From a bacterium (GTDB lineage Bacteria > Blakebacterota > Blakebacteria > Blakebacterales > Blakebacteraceae): a DNA stretch of 13,519 nt. The stretch spans positions 1-13,519 of the forward strand of contig JALGVQ010000065.1 in the NCBI GenBank assembly GCA_025774615.1, in the 5' to 3' direction. Every line of letters starts with the position of its first letter. Position 1 is the stretch's first letter. The notes under the pieces were generated by a model that was not told the origin of the DNA, ran no database searches, and saw only the letters and a program-made list of their open reading frames with translations. Shown here piece after piece: positions 11,843 to 13,519 of the stretch. Position numbers and translations under genes: made by a program.

Positions 11843-13519
11843 CTAATAATCCCTGGCCAGAGAGCTGGTCGGTCTGACCGGATTACTCACTCTCTCTCCA
11901 TCCTTTTCAACGACGTAGGTCTCAATCGCGTAATACGCCGGCAGTCCCAGCTGCTCAAGCATCAGCGCCAGCCCCATGTTGCGGCCTTCGACCCGCTGCC
12001 AGAATTCGGTCTCTTCCGGACCGGGGAAGGGTGCCTTGTCTTTCTGGGATTCATGCTTGAAGATCGCCATGATCTTCAGTCGCAGTTCCTCTTCCGAGAG
12101 CGGGATCAGCACATCTGCTTTGCTGACAGGCCATTCATCCCAGGCTCCCCGGTACTTCCAGATCTCGGGTGATGGACCGGTGTATTGTTCAAGGGCTGAC
12201 TCGATGGCTTCCATACACATGCGGTGGGTCCCGTGCGGGTCGGACATGTCACCTGCCGCAAAGACCATTTCGGGCCTGAATTCCTCGAACAGGTCGAGAA
12301 CGATCTGCACGTCCTCCGGACTGATGGGGTCTTTTCTGACCTTGCCCGTCTGATAGAAGGGGAGGTTGAGGAACCGCGCCTGATCTCGCCCCAATCCGAG
12401 GGTCTCGATCGCTGAAACCGCCTCGGCTTCACGGATGGCCTTCTTCAGTGCCTGTACTTCAGGGATGTCGATTTTACCCGGCTTCTTGGAGGCCAGGAAC
12501 GATTTCACCAGATCAATAACCTCATTTGAACGTACCTGTTCACGGTTGATGATACCGTCGACTCTCTCCATGAAATCGAGATACCGGCGCACTTCGTGAT
12601 CAAAGACCGCGATATTCCCCGAGGTCTGGTACGCTACCACGATCTCGTTGCCATTCTGCTGGAGCTTGTTGAGGATTCCGCCCATCGCGATGACATCGTC
12701 ATCCGGATGCGGTGAGAAGATCAGGATGCGTTTGTCGGTAGGCAGTTTGCTCTTCCCGCTGATCTTCGAGATAAGGGTGTTGAATACCTCACCATTCAAC
12801 GGAGCCGCGGTACCCCATCTCGCCATAAGCGAGCTGAGATGGTGTTCCCGGTAATCATCGACCTCGAGGCGAAGGATCGATTTGCCGGTCTGTTCACTCA
12901 ACCACATCACCGCTTCCAGTTCCAGCTGGGGATTCCACTCGACACCTCCCATCAGCCAGGGGGCCCTGTATCGGGTCAGTTCAGCTGCTGTTGGCGGATC
13001 GAGATACACAGTCGTGTTCGGGTGGTCCTGCAGGTAGCTGGCGACGACCCGGGAATCGACCTCTCCTTCTATCGCCTTCCGGATCACCTGCGCCTTGCGC
13101 TCCCCCAGTACGACCAGGGCGATCTCCTCTGCCTCCATGATGGTGGCCACACCCATCGTGATTGCCTGCAGGGGAACGTTATCCTCACCATGGAAATCGG
13201 AGGCGGCATCCCTCCGGGTGATGGTGTCGAGGAATACAAGTCCTGTTCGTGAATCCCACTCTGCTCCGGGCTCGTTGAATCCGATGTGGCCTGTTCTGCC
13301 GATTCCGAGAATCTGCAGGTCTATACCTCCGGAAGCGATGATCAGCTCCTCATACTGCCGGCAGTATTCTTCGATCTCCGTCTCCGCAATATCACCCCGG
13401 GGTATGTGGATATTCTCCTTCGGGATGTTGATGTGATCGAACAGGTTCTCATGCATGAAGCGGTGATAGCTGTGGATACTGCCGGGATCCATCGGGCAGT
13501 ACTCATCCAGGTTGAACGT
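11843..13519 (-). CDS. nagB: Glucosamine-6-phosphate deaminase fused to a PIG-L (LmbE-like) deacetylase domain, N-terminus outside window
   Basis: The frame is open to the window edge, so the N-terminus is missing; 558 residues are visible. The first visible residues (TFNLDEYCP, then the Met at 13492) belong to the NagB domain. It includes LGIGRTGHIGFNEPG with the catalytic His and Glu; the position that is Asp141 in E. coli is Thr, and other NagBs have Asn there. NagB converts glucosamine-6-phosphate to fructose-6-phosphate and ammonia. After a linker, a PIG-L domain starts near Met-based residue 255: FSPHPDDDVIAMGG (zinc-binding HPDD) and DPHGTH near 418-423 (second metal motif). PIG-L proteins deacetylate GlcNAc-type sugars. 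This fusion is known in Bacteroidota, so it probably deacetylates and deaminates amino sugars in the cytosol (inference). No terminator is evident in the 120 nt before the antitoxin gene. Confidence 0.88.
   Translation of the reverse strand, partial: TFNLDEYCPMDPGSIHSYHRFMHENLFDHINIPKENIHIPRGDIAETEIEEYCRQYEELIIASGGIDLQILGIGRTGHIGFNEPGAEWDSRTGLVFLDTITRRDAASDFHGEDNVPLQAITMGVATIMEAEEIALVVLGERKAQVIRKAIEGEVDSRVVASYLQDHPNTTVYLDPPTAAELTRYRAPWLMGGVEWNPQLELEAVMWLSEQTGKSILRLEVDDYREHHLSSLMARWGTAAPLNGEVFNTLISKISGKSKLPTDKRILIFSPHPDDDVIAMGGILNKLQQNGNEIVVAYQTSGNIAVFDHEVRRYLDFMERVDGIINREQVRSNEVIDLVKSFLASKKPGKIDIPEVQALKKAIREAEAVSAIETLGLGRDQARFLNLPFYQTGKVRKDPISPEDVQIVLDLFEEFRPEMVFAAGDMSDPHGTHRMCMEAIESALEQYTGPSPEIWKYRGAWDEWPVSKADVLIPLSEEELRLKIMAIFKHESQKDKAPFPGPEETEFWQRVEGRNMGLALMLEQLGLPAYYAIETYVVEKDGERVSNPVRPTSSLARDY

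Noticed and set aside
13300-13320. Thr in place of Asp141 in the NagB motif as an inactivating change
   Set aside because: Other functional NagB proteins have Asn at this position, and the neighbouring His and Glu are present, so loss of activity is not implied.
1-13519. CRISPR arrays, tRNA or rRNA genes, IS elements, prophage genes
   Set aside because: No regularly spaced repeats, cloverleaf-like sequence, transposase or phage-like protein was seen on either strand.

Overview
The window comes from a moderately GC-rich bacterium (upper 50s % by eye, not computed). Three things suggest Gemmatimonadota or a related lineage (Acidobacteriota, or the Bacteroidota side of the FCB group): a large orphan ADOP-type permease, a six-bladed beta-propeller lipoprotein with a GEGPGEF-type motif, and a NagB/PIG-L fusion. 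This placement is inference from gene content; there is no rRNA or other marker gene here.

Region 1 (1-5096, + strand) is a compact catabolic unit: the 3' end of a dihydropyrimidinase/hydantoinase, a PLP-dependent group II amino acid decarboxylase, an AGCS-type sodium:amino acid symporter, an Asp/Glu/hydantoin racemase and a YgeY-like M20 zinc hydrolase. The decarboxylase, symporter and racemase genes overlap at their stop/start codons (TTGA, TAATG), so they are probably translated together. The set resembles a hydantoinase pathway (ring opening, racemisation, removal of the carbamoyl group) with a dedicated symporter and a terminal decarboxylase added. The substrate is unknown. This is the most interesting functional unit in the window.

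Region 2 (5114-6317, - strand) has three small genes: a lipoprotein, a 75-residue Tat-signal peptide-like protein, and a dimeric alpha/beta-barrel protein. The last two are separated by 2 nt. Region 1 and region 2 converge with 17 nt between them.

Region 3 (6318-10415) starts with a 277-nt divergent intergenic space holding a striking 43-nt imperfect hairpin of 18 bp. It is followed on the + strand by the propeller lipoprotein and an 819-residue FtsX/MacB-type (ADOP) permease.

Region 4 (10416-11143, + strand) is an FtnA-type ferritin with a TATAAT element, an upstream A8 tract and two dyads. Region 5 (11157-11785, - strand) is a Phd/YefM antitoxin and RelE/ParE toxin operon with a sigma70-like promoter overlapped by a TGTACA operator core. 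Region 6 (11843 to the window end, - strand) is a glucosamine-6-phosphate deaminase/PIG-L deacetylase fusion whose start lies beyond the window.

No tRNA, rRNA, CRISPR array, IS element or prophage gene was recognised. No stretch of more than 300 bases lacks a gene.
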